A stretch of DNA of 55,341 nt from a virus, in the IMG/VR virus record IMGVR_UViG_3300006990_000036, positions 1-55,341 of that record; one strand, 5' to 3'. The notes beneath the pieces are model-generated. The model did no database searches. It saw only the letters and a program-made list of their open reading frames with translations, and was not told where the DNA came from. Shown here piece by piece: positions 25,318 to 34,684 of this stretch (positions within the stretch are counted from its first letter, which is position 1; each line of letters starts with the position of its first letter). The position numbers and the translations under genes were made by a program.

Positions 25318-27192
25318 ATGGCTCAAAAATTCTTAACTAATCTTGATCTAAATAAGAATGAGTTGCAGAACGCTAAGATTCAGAATCTTGGCACTGCTCC
25401 TAGTTCTCCTGAAGATGGTCAAGTTTACTTTGATACGGGCGACAACGCTCTAAAGATTTATGACGGTACCTCGTGGATTAACCTTCACGAAGGTGACATT
25501 TCTGGCGTTACTGCGGGCACTGGGTTGTCTGGCGGTGGTACCAGTGGTACGGTTACAGTAAACTTAGCGGACACTGCTGTTTCGGCAGGCTCGTATGGCT
25601 CTGCCACTTCTATTCCTACATTTACGGTGGATGCACAAGGCCGCTTGACTGCGGTTAGCACAGCCTCCATTTCAACCAACCTTGCGTTCACAGATGACAA
25701 CACCACGTCTGCTAGTGTTGCCCTTAATGGCGGCACACTGAGCATTCTTGGCGGCACTGGTGTCAGCACGTCTGCTAACGATTCTTCTGATTCACTTACG
25801 GTTTCAATTGGTCAGGCGGTAGGCACTACTGCTGATGTTACGTTCAACTCTGTTACTGCTGATCTGACAGGTGACGTTACGGGTAACGCAGATACAGCGA
25901 CTGCTCTTGAAACTGCTCGCACCCTCGGCGGAGTCTCGTTTGACGGCACAGCGAACATCGACCTTCCAGGCGTAAACACGTCGGGCAATCAAGACACTTC
26001 AGGCAATGCGGCTACGGCCACTGCGCTTGAAACGGCCCGCACTATCGGACTTTCTGGTGATGTTACTGCCTCGGGCGTAGCTTTTGATGGAACAGGTAAC
26101 ATCACTTTAACTACAGCGATGGCAAATAATAGTGTCGATCTTGGGACGCATACTACCGGAGATTATGTTCAGAATCTTGTTGCTGGAACCGGTGTATCTG
26201 TTTCGGTTACTTCTGGTGAAGGCCAGACTCCTACTGTGGCGATTGGTCAGGCTGTAGGGACTAGCGACAATGTAACTTTCAATGATCTTACGGTATCTGG
26301 CGATCTGACGGTCAGCGGTACGACGACAACTATTAACACTGCTACCCTTTCTGTTGAAGACTCTCTTATCATTTTAGCTAGTGGTAACGATGCTGCTGAT
26401 TCGGTGGACATTGGTTTTTACGGCCTTTACGACACCTCGGGTTCACAAGACCTATACGCTGGCCTTTTCCGTGACGCTTCAGACGGTAAGTTCCGTTTGT
26501 TTAAGGATTCGCAGGCGGCTCCGACCGGTACCGTGGATATCGGCGGTACGGGCTATTCGATTGCTTCGCTTGTCGCCAATATTGAGGGTGACATTACTGG
26601 GAACGCTGGTACGGCTACGGCGCTGGAAACTGCTCGCACTATTGGCGGTGTATCGTTTGATGGGACAGCTAATATTGATCTGCCTGGCGTCAATACGTCG
26701 GGTAATCAGGATACGTCAGGCAACGCAGCTAGCGCTACTGCCCTAGAGACTGCCCGCACAATTAACGGTGTTTCTTTTGACGGTACAGCAAATATTACTG
26801 TAACTGCGGCAGCGGGTACACTCACTGGTACGGAGCTAAACTCTTCGGTTGTTACTTCTTCGTTGACCTCTCTCGGTACCATTGCTACAGGTGTGTGGGC
26901 TGCTACGGATGTTGCTGTTGCCCACGGCGGTACGGGCGCTTCTGATGCGGCTGGAGCTAAAACCAATCTAGGGTTTATGACCCGGTATGCGGCGACAATT
27001 GGAAATAACTCCGACGCTGCAATCGCCGTGACACACAGCCTCGGGTCTGAGGATGTAATTGTCGAAGTCTACGACGCCGCCACTAAAGAAACTGTTATTT
27101 GTGATGTTGACCGTACAAGTGCTAACGAGGTCACATTGACGTTCTCCTCAGCCCCCGACACTAACGCTCTCCGGGTCGTTATTATTGGCTGA
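25318..27192 (+). CDS. tail fibre protein with long internal peptide repeats
   Basis: The 624-residue fibre protein begins FLTNLDLNKNELQNAKIQNL, typical of phage fibre heads. The shaft contains two near-identical copies of about 37 residues (ALETART.GGVSFDG through NQDTSGNA; 25900-26010 and 26617-26727) plus partial copies. A DLTVSGTTTTINTATLSVED module near 325-345 is shared with the proteins at 3531 and 30091. The C-terminus (AIAVTHSLGSEDVIVEVYDA) is a small beta domain. It is probably a trimeric side fibre. Confidence 0.7.
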   Translation: MAQKFLTNLDLNKNELQNAKIQNLGTAPSSPEDGQVYFDTGDNALKIYDGTSWINLHEGDISGVTAGTGLSGGGTSGTVTVNLADTAVSAGSYGSATSIPTFTVDAQGRLTAVSTASISTNLAFTDDNTTSASVALNGGTLSILGGTGVSTSANDSSDSLTVSIGQAVGTTADVTFNSVTADLTGDVTGNADTATALETARTLGGVSFDGTANIDLPGVNTSGNQDTSGNAATATALETARTIGLSGDVTASGVAFDGTGNITLTTAMANNSVDLGTHTTGDYVQNLVAGTGVSVSVTSGEGQTPTVAIGQAVGTSDNVTFNDLTVSGDLTVSGTTTTINTATLSVEDSLIILASGNDAADSVDIGFYGLYDTSGSQDLYAGLFRDASDGKFRLFKDSQAAPTGTVDIGGTGYSIASLVANIEGDITGNAGTATALETARTIGGVSFDGTANIDLPGVNTSGNQDTSGNAASATALETARTINGVSFDGTANITVTAAAGTLTGTELNSSVVTSSLTSLGTIATGVWAATDVAVAHGGTGASDAAGAKTNLGFMTRYAATIGNNSDAAIAVTHSLGSEDVIVEVYDAATKETVICDVDRTSANEVTLTFSSAPDTNALRVVIIG

Positions 27193-27388
27193 TAAGATGT
27201 CACGGGAAAACAAACCGTGGCGCTACGGGTCCATGCGACAGTGAGGATCAGTAGTTACTCCGCCGTGCAGGCGATTACCCGACAAGGGGTGGGGCTGGTT
27301 GTAGAATCCGCCCCACCTCTTGTGCTAGAATAAGGGTAGTACTACTGATGTGCTTGAGGGCACACTGTTCTAAGGATCGGTTGAGGCC
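27193..27388. other. 196-bp intergenic stretch with hairpins between fibre genes
   Basis: No open frame of note. A stem GGGGTGGGGC (27286-27295) pairs with GCCCCACCTC (27310-27319) around a 14-nt loop, with only a weak T-run after it. A TAGAAT box follows at 27326-27331 without a visible -35. A small GTGC/GCAC hairpin lies nearer the start codon. This may be a terminator plus a late promoter. Confidence 0.45.
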
Positions 27389-30091
27389 GTGGCAAGAAAA
27401 TTCAAGACTCCTATAACTATTGACGATTTAGGCTCTGCTTCTTCGCAGGCGCTGGCCGCTAATGTAGATGGTGATTCACAGAATCGTATCAATATTGATG
27501 CGGGCGGTAAGATTACTTGGGGTTCTGGTTCTGCCACTGGCGACACAACACTTTACAGGGCTACCGCTGATACTCTGAAGACGGATGATGCTTTCACTGC
27601 CACGTCTTTGGCTGTTACGGGCCAGTTTACTTTCCCTACGTCGGATGGTTCTGCGGATCAGGTTATTACGACTAATGGTTCTGGTACGTTAACTTGGTCT
27701 GATGTTTCTGCGAATGCGTCGGTGTCTGAGACCCCTCCGTCGTCTCCGGCGACTGGTCAAATTTGGTACGAGTCGGACACGGGCAAAACATTTGTTTATT
27801 ATGATTCGTTTTGGATTGAGGTTGGTGCATCGCCACCTTCGTCTCCTTTTATTACGGATTTGGATGAAGATACGAAGATTCAGGTTGAGGAGTCTTCGGA
27901 TGAGGATAAGATTCGTTTTGATACTGCTGGTTCGGAGCGGATGATTATTGATGCGTCGGGCAATGTCGGTATCGGTACAACCTCTCCTGCTTACAAATTA
28001 GATGTGGCCGGAGACATACACATCAGCAACGCAGACCCGTATTTGATCTTTACTGACACGGACACGAACGCAGAATCTCGGATTTCCGCATCTTCTAGTG
28101 TCGGATCATTGATTATTGATGCTGACTTCAGCAATGAACAGGCTGGTACGAATATCGTCTTTAAGAGCGACGGCGTTGAGCGTATGCGTATCAACGATTC
28201 TGGCAATGTCGGTATCGGTACAGCGTCACCTAGCGCAGAGTTGGATATCAAGGGTGCATCTAATCCTGAGATTCGTTTCCAGTCAACGGACAGTAGCGAC
28301 CCGTTTATCTATTTTGGCGATCAGGTTGATGCTGTTCGTGGCGGTATCGGTTTTGATACTTCTGCTAACCAGTTGCAGTTGCGAGGCTACAACAACAGCA
28401 CTCGGATAGCGATTGACTCCTCTGGCAATGTCGGTATCGGCACCACGTCGCCTAGCGATTTGTTGCATATTGACGCTGGTACTTCTGGAGCCATAAAAAT
28501 TGGTACAACTGGTGGGCGTATTGCTGCATTAACCGCTAATGATTCAGAACCATACTTGTCTGTTGGGTCAACTTCGTCTCATTCTTTTGCAATAATGACT
28601 AATGGCTCTCGGCGCTTAATTGTTAATTCGTCTGGCAATGTCGGAATTGGTGATAGTTCACCGTCGTACACGTTAGATGTTAACGGTACGGTTCGCTCTG
28701 TTGGCAAGTTGACGGCGGCAAACGGTATCGACGGATTGACGTTAGCTAACGACGGCATCGCTGGCGACAACTACAACATTACTGGCGTCAACCAGATGAC
28801 GATCAACGACGAGGGCGAGGGCATCGCCTGGCCGAACGTCACGATGTATCAGGAGCCAGGAGACACAGACCGCCTGACGTTGACAGGCCACTTCGCACCA
28901 TCCGCTTCCAACACTTACGACCTTGGTACGTCGTCGGATTTTTGGCGGAATGCCTACATTGCTGGCAACATCTACATGGGCGCAAACGACTACATTGATT
29001 ACGACGACTCAACTAACTACTTTAAGTTGATTGCTGACGGGTCCGTCCGTCACGAGTTTTACCCTGGCCGCATCAAGGTGCTCAACACCGGTTGGTGTAC
29101 GCTGGGTGCGGACAGTACTTGGGGTCGCCTTGAAACTGACCGTGGCAAGTTCTACATCAACAAAGAAATTTGGGTTGATGAAGGCAAGGTGTCGTCATAC
29201 AACGAAAACTTGTCGCTACAAGACTCCGGTACGACGGTTATGACGTTGGACGCTGCGGCGAACGTAAACGGTTCGGCGCTGATCTATCAGGGACAGGTAG
29301 ACAGCTACACGGACGCAGGTAAGAAAGCAGGGTTGCGTATCGTTAGCCGTTCTTCTTCCAGCGAGGCGACGGGCGGGCTGACTGGTTTTCTTTGTCAGAC
29401 TACGTACAGCACTGATCGTCACGTGCATGGCCGAGTATTTTGGAGTAGCGGCGACGTAATGACTTGGCGTAACTATGAGAACACGGCGTGGACCGGACAT
29501 CAAGCGGCGTTCTATACGGTCAGTTCAAGTGCCGAAACGAAGGAGCGTATTCGCACCGGCAGGGACGAGCGTGGCGTGTTGGACTACGCTGTACCAGGTC
29601 CCCGCAAAATGGCGTTCAAGCAGGCACGCAAGTTGCGTCCGGTGATCTTTGATGACGCCGTTCAGGAAACTCTGTATGAGTGGGACGGATGCCCTGATGG
29701 GCTTCATGAAACTCGTGACGAATGCACTGAAGCCAAGTGTGACGGAAAAGACAACATGATCAAGAAGTTGCACGTGTGCGACGACTACTTGTGTGGGGGC
29801 ACTAACGAAGAGCCATGTTGGCTGATTGAGCGGCATGTTGACCGTCCCGGCTTGATTGCTGAGGAAGTTAAGGAAATCTATCCGAAGGCTGTTTCACGAG
29901 ACGCCCACGGCGGTCACCTTGGTATTGATTACGCTGTCATTACAACCGAACTTATTAATACGGTAACCCATCTGTTAGAGGATAGAGACGAGATGCGAGA
30001 TCGAGCGGCGGCAGCTATTCACGCTCGTCGTAGGGCTGAGAGAAGTGTGGCTGACCTAGTGGCTCGTATTGAAGTATTGGAGAATAACTAA
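27389..30091 (+). CDS. tail fibre with S74 chaperone interrupted by a Cys-rich insert
   Basis: The 900-residue protein starts at GTG. A short fibre head is followed by repeated SGNVGIGTTSP units at about 190, 270, 345 and 415 and a long beta region. Residues about 715-870 match the S74 intramolecular chaperone (MAFKQARKLRPVIFDDA, DRPGLIAEEVKEIYPKAV, IDYAVITTELI), ending in a coiled coil. Between the chaperone halves lies a stretch of about 43 residues with six Cys (29690-29818). This is absent from the S74 domain at 3531-6248 and could bind a metal. The stop codon overlaps the next start by one base. Confidence 0.75.
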   Translation: MARKFKTPITIDDLGSASSQALAANVDGDSQNRINIDAGGKITWGSGSATGDTTLYRATADTLKTDDAFTATSLAVTGQFTFPTSDGSADQVITTNGSGTLTWSDVSANASVSETPPSSPATGQIWYESDTGKTFVYYDSFWIEVGASPPSSPFITDLDEDTKIQVEESSDEDKIRFDTAGSERMIIDASGNVGIGTTSPAYKLDVAGDIHISNADPYLIFTDTDTNAESRISASSSVGSLIIDADFSNEQAGTNIVFKSDGVERMRINDSGNVGIGTASPSAELDIKGASNPEIRFQSTDSSDPFIYFGDQVDAVRGGIGFDTSANQLQLRGYNNSTRIAIDSSGNVGIGTTSPSDLLHIDAGTSGAIKIGTTGGRIAALTANDSEPYLSVGSTSSHSFAIMTNGSRRLIVNSSGNVGIGDSSPSYTLDVNGTVRSVGKLTAANGIDGLTLANDGIAGDNYNITGVNQMTINDEGEGIAWPNVTMYQEPGDTDRLTLTGHFAPSASNTYDLGTSSDFWRNAYIAGNIYMGANDYIDYDDSTNYFKLIADGSVRHEFYPGRIKVLNTGWCTLGADSTWGRLETDRGKFYINKEIWVDEGKVSSYNENLSLQDSGTTVMTLDAAANVNGSALIYQGQVDSYTDAGKKAGLRIVSRSSSSEATGGLTGFLCQTTYSTDRHVHGRVFWSSGDVMTWRNYENTAWTGHQAAFYTVSSSAETKERIRTGRDERGVLDYAVPGPRKMAFKQARKLRPVIFDDAVQETLYEWDGCPDGLHETRDECTEAKCDGKDNMIKKLHVCDDYLCGGTNEEPCWLIERHVDRPGLIAEEVKEIYPKAVSRDAHGGHLGIDYAVITTELINTVTHLLEDRDEMRDRAAAAIHARRRAERSVADLVARIEVLENN

Positions 30092-32976
30092 TGGCTATCA
30101 ATTTTCCTGATTCCCCATCCGTAAACGACACCCACACAGTCAGCAACCGTACATGGCAATGGAACGGAACATACTGGTCTATCGTGGTCAGTAGCGCTTC
30201 TGGTGCCATAGCGACGACAGAGTACGTGGACTCAACTGTTGAAACTGGTGTGCGTTGGAACGAGGCTGTAGACTTAGCGACTGCGGCTGTGCTTCCTAAT
30301 TCTCCCACGTATGACAATGGTTCTTCTGGTGTTGGGGCTACGCTTACGGCTGGCTCTAATGCACGTATCGCTGTTGATGGTGTGAATGGTACGGTGGGTG
30401 ATAGGGTTCTTGTTAAGAATCAGGCGGCTGCGGCTCAGAATGGTATTTATGCGGTCACAACTCAGGGTGATGGTTCAACTGCGTATGTGTTAACTCGTGC
30501 GACCGATAATGACTCAAGTCTTTATGCTGGTGATGCTACGTGGGTTTTGGGCGGATCGTCTAACGCTAATCAGGGTTTTATCCTTACGTCTGAGGGTAGT
30601 GGCACTAATGAGGTGCATACGCTCGGTACGGATTCTTTGACGTATACACAGTTTTCGGGTGTCAGTTCTGTTACTGCTGGAACAAATTTGACGAAGACAG
30701 GTAACACGATTAACCTTGATGCTTCTTTGACTGGTTTGTCGGCTGTTACGTCTACTGCGTTTACGGGCGGTTTGACTGGTGATGTCACTGGCGATTTGAC
30801 TGGTAATGTTAGCGGTAACGTGACTGGTAACGTGACTGGTAATCTCACAGGCGGTGTGACTGGCGATGTGACTGGTAATCTCACAGGCGACGTGACTGGC
30901 GATGTGACTGGCGATGTTACCGGTGATGTTACGGGCACATCATCCCTTGCGACAAGTGTGACTGTTACTGCTAATAACTCTACTGATGAAACAGTTTATA
31001 TCACATTTGTTGACGGTGACACGGGTACGCAGGGTGTCGAAACCGACACGGGGTTGACTTACAATCCGAGTACTGGAGTTATTGGAACTACTTCTGTGAC
31101 GGGTAATCTGACTGGTAACGTGACCGGCAACGTCACGGGCGACGTGACAGGCGATCTAACTGGTAATGCAACCGGCAACCTTACGGGTAATGTCACGGGC
31201 AACGTGACTGGTGATGTGACTGGTGCCCTTACTGGCAACGTTACGGGTAACGTGACGGGCGATGTGACGGGTGATGTGACTGGTGCTCTTACTGGTAACG
31301 TGACTGGCGATGTGACGGGTGATGTAACTGGCAACGTGACGGGTAACGTGACGGGTGATGTGACTGGTGCTCTTACTGGCAACGTTACTGGCGATGTGAC
31401 GGGTGATGTCGCAGGGGACTTAACTGGAGATGTTTTTGCATCCAACGGAACAAGTAAGATTTTAGATAACGGAACTGACGGCACAGACGCTCAACTTACG
31501 GGTAGTGTTGTCGGTGATGTTACTGGTGACGTGACAGGAAATATCACATCTTCTGGAACATCTACGTTCTCAGGCACAGTAAACCTTAACGGTGCAACGG
31601 TTTCCAATGCGGCGTTTAACTTAACGGGCGATCTGACAGGCAATGCAGACACTGCAACGTCGGTGAATCAGATGACAATTACTGCAAACAACTCTACTGA
31701 TGAGACAGTTTACTTAACTTTTGTAGATGGGGCGACAGGCAGTCAAGGGTTAGAAACCGACACGGGCTTGTCGTATAATCCTAGCACGGGTGTTCTCACT
31801 ACCACGACTCTGGCAGGAAACATCACCGGGGACGTAACTTCAGGTAATCTTCAGTTTGGTATTGCAGGGGATAATGAAATTGATACGTCTTCAGGTAATC
31901 TCACACTTGATTCTGCTGGGGGTACCGTTGCAATTGACGATAATGCTACGATTGCTGGAGATTTGACGTTAACTTCAACAGACGCTGGTTCTTCAGCCGG
32001 ACCCATTATTGAGCTTTACCGCAACTCTTCGTCTCCTACCGCCGCTGACTATCTTGGACAGATTCAGTATTCCGGTGAGAACTCAAACGGCGGAACAGAA
32101 ATTTACGCTAAAGTTACTGGTAAAATTCTTGATGCTACACACACCACTGAAGACGGGTTGATTGAGACAGCGATCAAGGGTGGCGGCTCCTTCACAATTG
32201 TTAGTAGACAAAGGGCCGACGAACTACAGTTAATTAATGGTGTGGGTCTTTCAGTAGCTGGTGATGTGACAGTCTCGGGAAACCTAACAGTTGACGGCAC
32301 CACATCGACCATTAATTCTACCACGATTACTGTAGATGACAAAAACATTGAACTAGGTTCTGTTGCCAGTCCCAGTGACACAACTGCGGACGGTGGTGGT
32401 ATCACTCTTAAGGGCGCAACGGATAAAACTTTCAACTGGGTAAATGCTACTGATTCGTGGACTTCATCAGAACATATTGATCTTGCATCGGGTAAAGCAT
32501 TCTACATCAACAATACTTCTGTTCTGTCGGCTTCAGCGCTTGGTACGGCTGTTGCAGTTTCGCTGCTTTCGACTACTGCCTCTTCTTCGGAGGGCCGCAT
32601 TGCGTGGGATGCCACGAATGACAAGATTATTGTTGGCGATGGCTCTACACAGCGTGAGTTTGCGTCCTCTACCTTAAAGACCAACGCACAGACTTCAAGT
32701 TGGACACTCAGCTTGGTTGACAAGGATAAGCTTGTGGAAATAGGTGCAGGCGGCGCTAACACTGTGACGGTTCCGCCTAACTCTTCAGTTGCTTTTCCGA
32801 TAGGCACTCAAATTACTGTGTTACAGACTGGTGCTGGGCAGACCACGCTTACTGCGGGGGCGGGTGTTACTGTTAACGGGACGCCAGGACTTAAGTTGCG
32901 TGACCAGTGGTCATCTGCTACACTAATAAAAAGAGGCACAGATACGTGGGTTGCTGTTGGCGACCTTTCTGACTAA
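30091..32976 (+). CDS. tail fibre with extended four-residue V-T-G repeats
   Basis: The 961-residue protein has an N-terminal domain (INFPDSPSVNDTHTVSNRTW), then a segment common in fibres (TAAVLPNSPTYDNGSSGVGA, NARIAVDGVNGTVGDRVLVK). Two long tracts follow with period 4, 'x-V/L-T-G' with x mostly D or N (nt about 30775-30936 and 31096-31430). The module ANNSTDETVY.TFVDG occurs twice. The C-terminal part has DLTLTSTDAG, a VDGTTSTINSTTITVDDKNI module and a small end domain. The four-residue period suggests a thin beta-helical or triple beta shaft. It overlaps the upstream gene by one base. Confidence 0.65.
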   Translation: MAINFPDSPSVNDTHTVSNRTWQWNGTYWSIVVSSASGAIATTEYVDSTVETGVRWNEAVDLATAAVLPNSPTYDNGSSGVGATLTAGSNARIAVDGVNGTVGDRVLVKNQAAAAQNGIYAVTTQGDGSTAYVLTRATDNDSSLYAGDATWVLGGSSNANQGFILTSEGSGTNEVHTLGTDSLTYTQFSGVSSVTAGTNLTKTGNTINLDASLTGLSAVTSTAFTGGLTGDVTGDLTGNVSGNVTGNVTGNLTGGVTGDVTGNLTGDVTGDVTGDVTGDVTGTSSLATSVTVTANNSTDETVYITFVDGDTGTQGVETDTGLTYNPSTGVIGTTSVTGNLTGNVTGNVTGDVTGDLTGNATGNLTGNVTGNVTGDVTGALTGNVTGNVTGDVTGDVTGALTGNVTGDVTGDVTGNVTGNVTGDVTGALTGNVTGDVTGDVAGDLTGDVFASNGTSKILDNGTDGTDAQLTGSVVGDVTGDVTGNITSSGTSTFSGTVNLNGATVSNAAFNLTGDLTGNADTATSVNQMTITANNSTDETVYLTFVDGATGSQGLETDTGLSYNPSTGVLTTTTLAGNITGDVTSGNLQFGIAGDNEIDTSSGNLTLDSAGGTVAIDDNATIAGDLTLTSTDAGSSAGPIIELYRNSSSPTAADYLGQIQYSGENSNGGTEIYAKVTGKILDATHTTEDGLIETAIKGGGSFTIVSRQRADELQLINGVGLSVAGDVTVSGNLTVDGTTSTINSTTITVDDKNIELGSVASPSDTTADGGGITLKGATDKTFNWVNATDSWTSSEHIDLASGKAFYINNTSVLSASALGTAVAVSLLSTTASSSEGRIAWDATNDKIIVGDGSTQREFASSTLKTNAQTSSWTLSLVDKDKLVEIGAGGANTVTVPPNSSVAFPIGTQITVLQTGAGQTTLTAGAGVTVNGTPGLKLRDQWSSATLIKRGTDTWVAVGDLSD

Positions 32977-32987
32977 GGTGTAGAGGT

Positions 32988-34007
32988 ATGGCTGTAGGCA
33001 AAGATGTAGGGCAAGGCGGTAAGCTGCCCGAGAGCACTGTAACTAAATCTCCGGGGCAGTCTGGCGGAGGTACGCCTCTCATTGGCAACTCAACTGCCAA
33101 CGACGTGACGTTTGGTATTACTGCGTCCTACACAGGTAAAGGCAACACAGCAGATATCCGGGCCTGGACTAACACTACTGGACCTGCCGGTTCTGACACT
33201 GCGGGCAAGGGTGGCCCTTCCGCTACTTCTGCGGGTGCGGCTAACGTAGCGCAGGGGGTAGAGCAGGACTGTACGTTTGACGTTGTTACCTCTCACACTT
33301 CTGCGCAAGATGAGGTGAGGGCAGGTTTTGCTTACACGTTCATGCGGTCCACTATTGCGGAAGACGGCACTACAGAGACTGAAGAAATCGGTGATTTCAT
33401 TCCAGTCAAAAAGCCCTCCACTTTGAACACTATTAGTGCTACTACTGGTGATGACGCTAGTACTACTGTTTCTTGGACAGCACATACTGTAGGTAACTTC
33501 GGCGCATCGGATTCCAGTTCAGACTACTATGATGAAAGTTACGACAACTATATCAAGTTGGAGGTTACCCCTGCGGGTGGCAGCGCTTCAACAACAACTA
33601 TTACAAACTCTCCTACGTCTTCGTCTAAGGTTCTCTCTGGCTTGACTAATGGTACTGAGTACAGTATCCGAGGTAGGTTAGAAAACGATCATATTGTTGG
33701 AAACTGGTCGAATACTGTAACGGTCACCCCTGTGGCTCCACCTTACTTCCCCCCGTTCTTTCCGCCCTTTTTCCCACCGTTCTTCCCGCCGTTCTTCCCC
33801 CCGTTCTTCCCGCCGTTCTTTCCCCCGTTCTTCCCGCCTTACTTCCCGCCGTTCTTCCCACCGTTCTTCCCGCCTTACTTCCCGCCCTTTTTCCCACCGT
33901 TCTTCCCGCCTTACTTCCCCCCGTTCTTCCCGCCCTTCTTCCCACCGTTCTTCCCACCGTTCTTCCCGCCTTACTTCCCACCGTACTTTCCCCCGGCGTT
34001 CAAGTAA
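32988..34007 (+). CDS. tail protein with fibronectin-III domain and C-terminal F/Y-F-P-P repeats
   Basis: The 339-residue protein has a Gly/Thr-rich N-terminus, a beta domain at about 30-135 and a fibronectin type III-like domain at about 140-250 (ASTTVSWTAHTVG, KLEVTPAGGSAST, LSGLTNGTEYSIRGRLEND). Residues 253-336 are 21 consecutive tetrapeptides of the form F-F-P-P or Y-F-P-P, with six Tyr units, ending AFK. The tract would form an extended polyproline-type rod with aromatic faces. It is the last gene of the fibre series, and the next gene (38 bp on) begins the oxygenase block. The prolines are candidate hydroxylation sites (inference). Confidence 0.65.
   Translation: MAVGKDVGQGGKLPESTVTKSPGQSGGGTPLIGNSTANDVTFGITASYTGKGNTADIRAWTNTTGPAGSDTAGKGGPSATSAGAANVAQGVEQDCTFDVVTSHTSAQDEVRAGFAYTFMRSTIAEDGTTETEEIGDFIPVKKPSTLNTISATTGDDASTTVSWTAHTVGNFGASDSSSDYYDESYDNYIKLEVTPAGGSASTTTITNSPTSSSKVLSGLTNGTEYSIRGRLENDHIVGNWSNTVTVTPVAPPYFPPFFPPFFPPFFPPFFPPFFPPFFPPFFPPYFPPFFPPFFPPYFPPFFPPFFPPYFPPFFPPFFPPFFPPFFPPYFPPYFPPAFK
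33744..33995 (+). repeat. in-frame 12-bp tandem repeat encoding 21 F/Y-F-P-P units
   Basis: Twenty-one 12-bp units with the pattern TWC-TTY-CCN-CCN. The variation is mostly in third codon positions of Pro codons and in TTC/TAC alternation at the first codon. There is no frame break. Confidence 0.9.
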
Positions 34008-34010
34008 GGA

Positions 34011-34039
34011 TTGACTTCGCCGGGAGTGTGCGTTAGAAT
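34011..34039 (+). promoter_or_regulatory. promoter of first oxygenase gene, leaderless
   Basis: TTGACT 34011-34016, 17 bp, TAGAAT 34034-34039, exactly 6 nt before the ATG at 34046. It starts 4 bp after the stop codon of the FPP-repeat gene. Confidence 0.8.
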
Positions 34040-34045
34040 AACGGT

Positions 34046-34684
34046 ATGGAAGAAGTTTCAATTATCCCTTCAGGGTACTTTGGTGACAGTTCTAACAACA
34101 TCGTTGTGTTTGAAAATTTTATTGACCCTGACGATCTAAGTCTGGTTCAGGCTTTCTTACCCACGATTGATGAATGGGACAACGGTAAAGATACGGAGTA
34201 CGACGAGAACGGTGTATGCATTTATGATGCTGCCTATTGGAATGATCGTATGTGCAGTGGTGGGATTATAGGACGAAAGAATCCTGTGGTGTACCAGACT
34301 ATTGAAAAATATATTGAAAAGATGGCCGGTAAAGTGCAGGAGTTTTTCAACGTTAAAGTGTCATCACGTAACCCTGTTTTGATGCGATGGTTTGAGGGTA
34401 TTGAGCAACAGCCGCACGCTGACAAAGAGCTAAATTGCGGAAGCCCCAATCCTTTTCCCACGTATGACCTCAACTCTCTAATTTATTACAACGACGATTT
34501 TACTGGTGGGGAACTGTACTTCCCTGACCACGATATTGAAATTACCCCAAAGCCAGGTTTGGCAGTAATGTTCGTAGGTGATCGAAACTATCTTCATGGG
34601 GTCCGCACGGTAACGAGTGGTGAACGCTGGACCACGCCGTCGTTTTATACTGTTGTGGAGAACTATAACGAGGGGGCCTGGTGA
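34046..34684 (+). CDS. 2-oxoglutarate/Fe(II) oxygenase, prolyl-4-hydroxylase type (1 of 11)
   Basis: The 212-residue protein carries the double-stranded beta helix signature: H124 and D126 (QQPHADKE), H184 (YLHGV) as iron ligands and R194 (SGERW) as 2-oxoglutarate contact. The core strands LIYYNDDFTGGELYFP and ITPKPGLAVMFV are typical of P4H-like enzymes. It would use O2, 2-oxoglutarate and Fe(II) to hydroxylate a peptide or small molecule. It is the gene nearest to the FPP-repeat tail protein and has its own promoter. Substrate is not shown by sequence. Confidence 0.85.
   Translation: MEEVSIIPSGYFGDSSNNIVVFENFIDPDDLSLVQAFLPTIDEWDNGKDTEYDENGVCIYDAAYWNDRMCSGGIIGRKNPVVYQTIEKYIEKMAGKVQEFFNVKVSSRNPVLMRWFEGIEQQPHADKELNCGSPNPFPTYDLNSLIYYNDDFTGGELYFPDHDIEITPKPGLAVMFVGDRNYLHGVRTVTSGERWTTPSFYTVVENYNEGAW

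Noticed and set aside
30775-31430. CRISPR-like periodic repeat
   Set aside because: The 12-bp period is in frame, has no spacers and encodes the fibre shaft.
30570-31484. Minus-strand frames rich in P-V-T-S opposite the V-T-G repeats
   Set aside because: Shadow of the in-frame repeat in the fibre gene on the other strand.
33678-34061. Long minus-strand frame rich in Glu, Arg and Lys opposite the F/Y-F-P-P tract
   Set aside because: It is the complement of the 12-bp repeat in another frame. Composition is a by-product, and no ribosome site or neighbour supports it.
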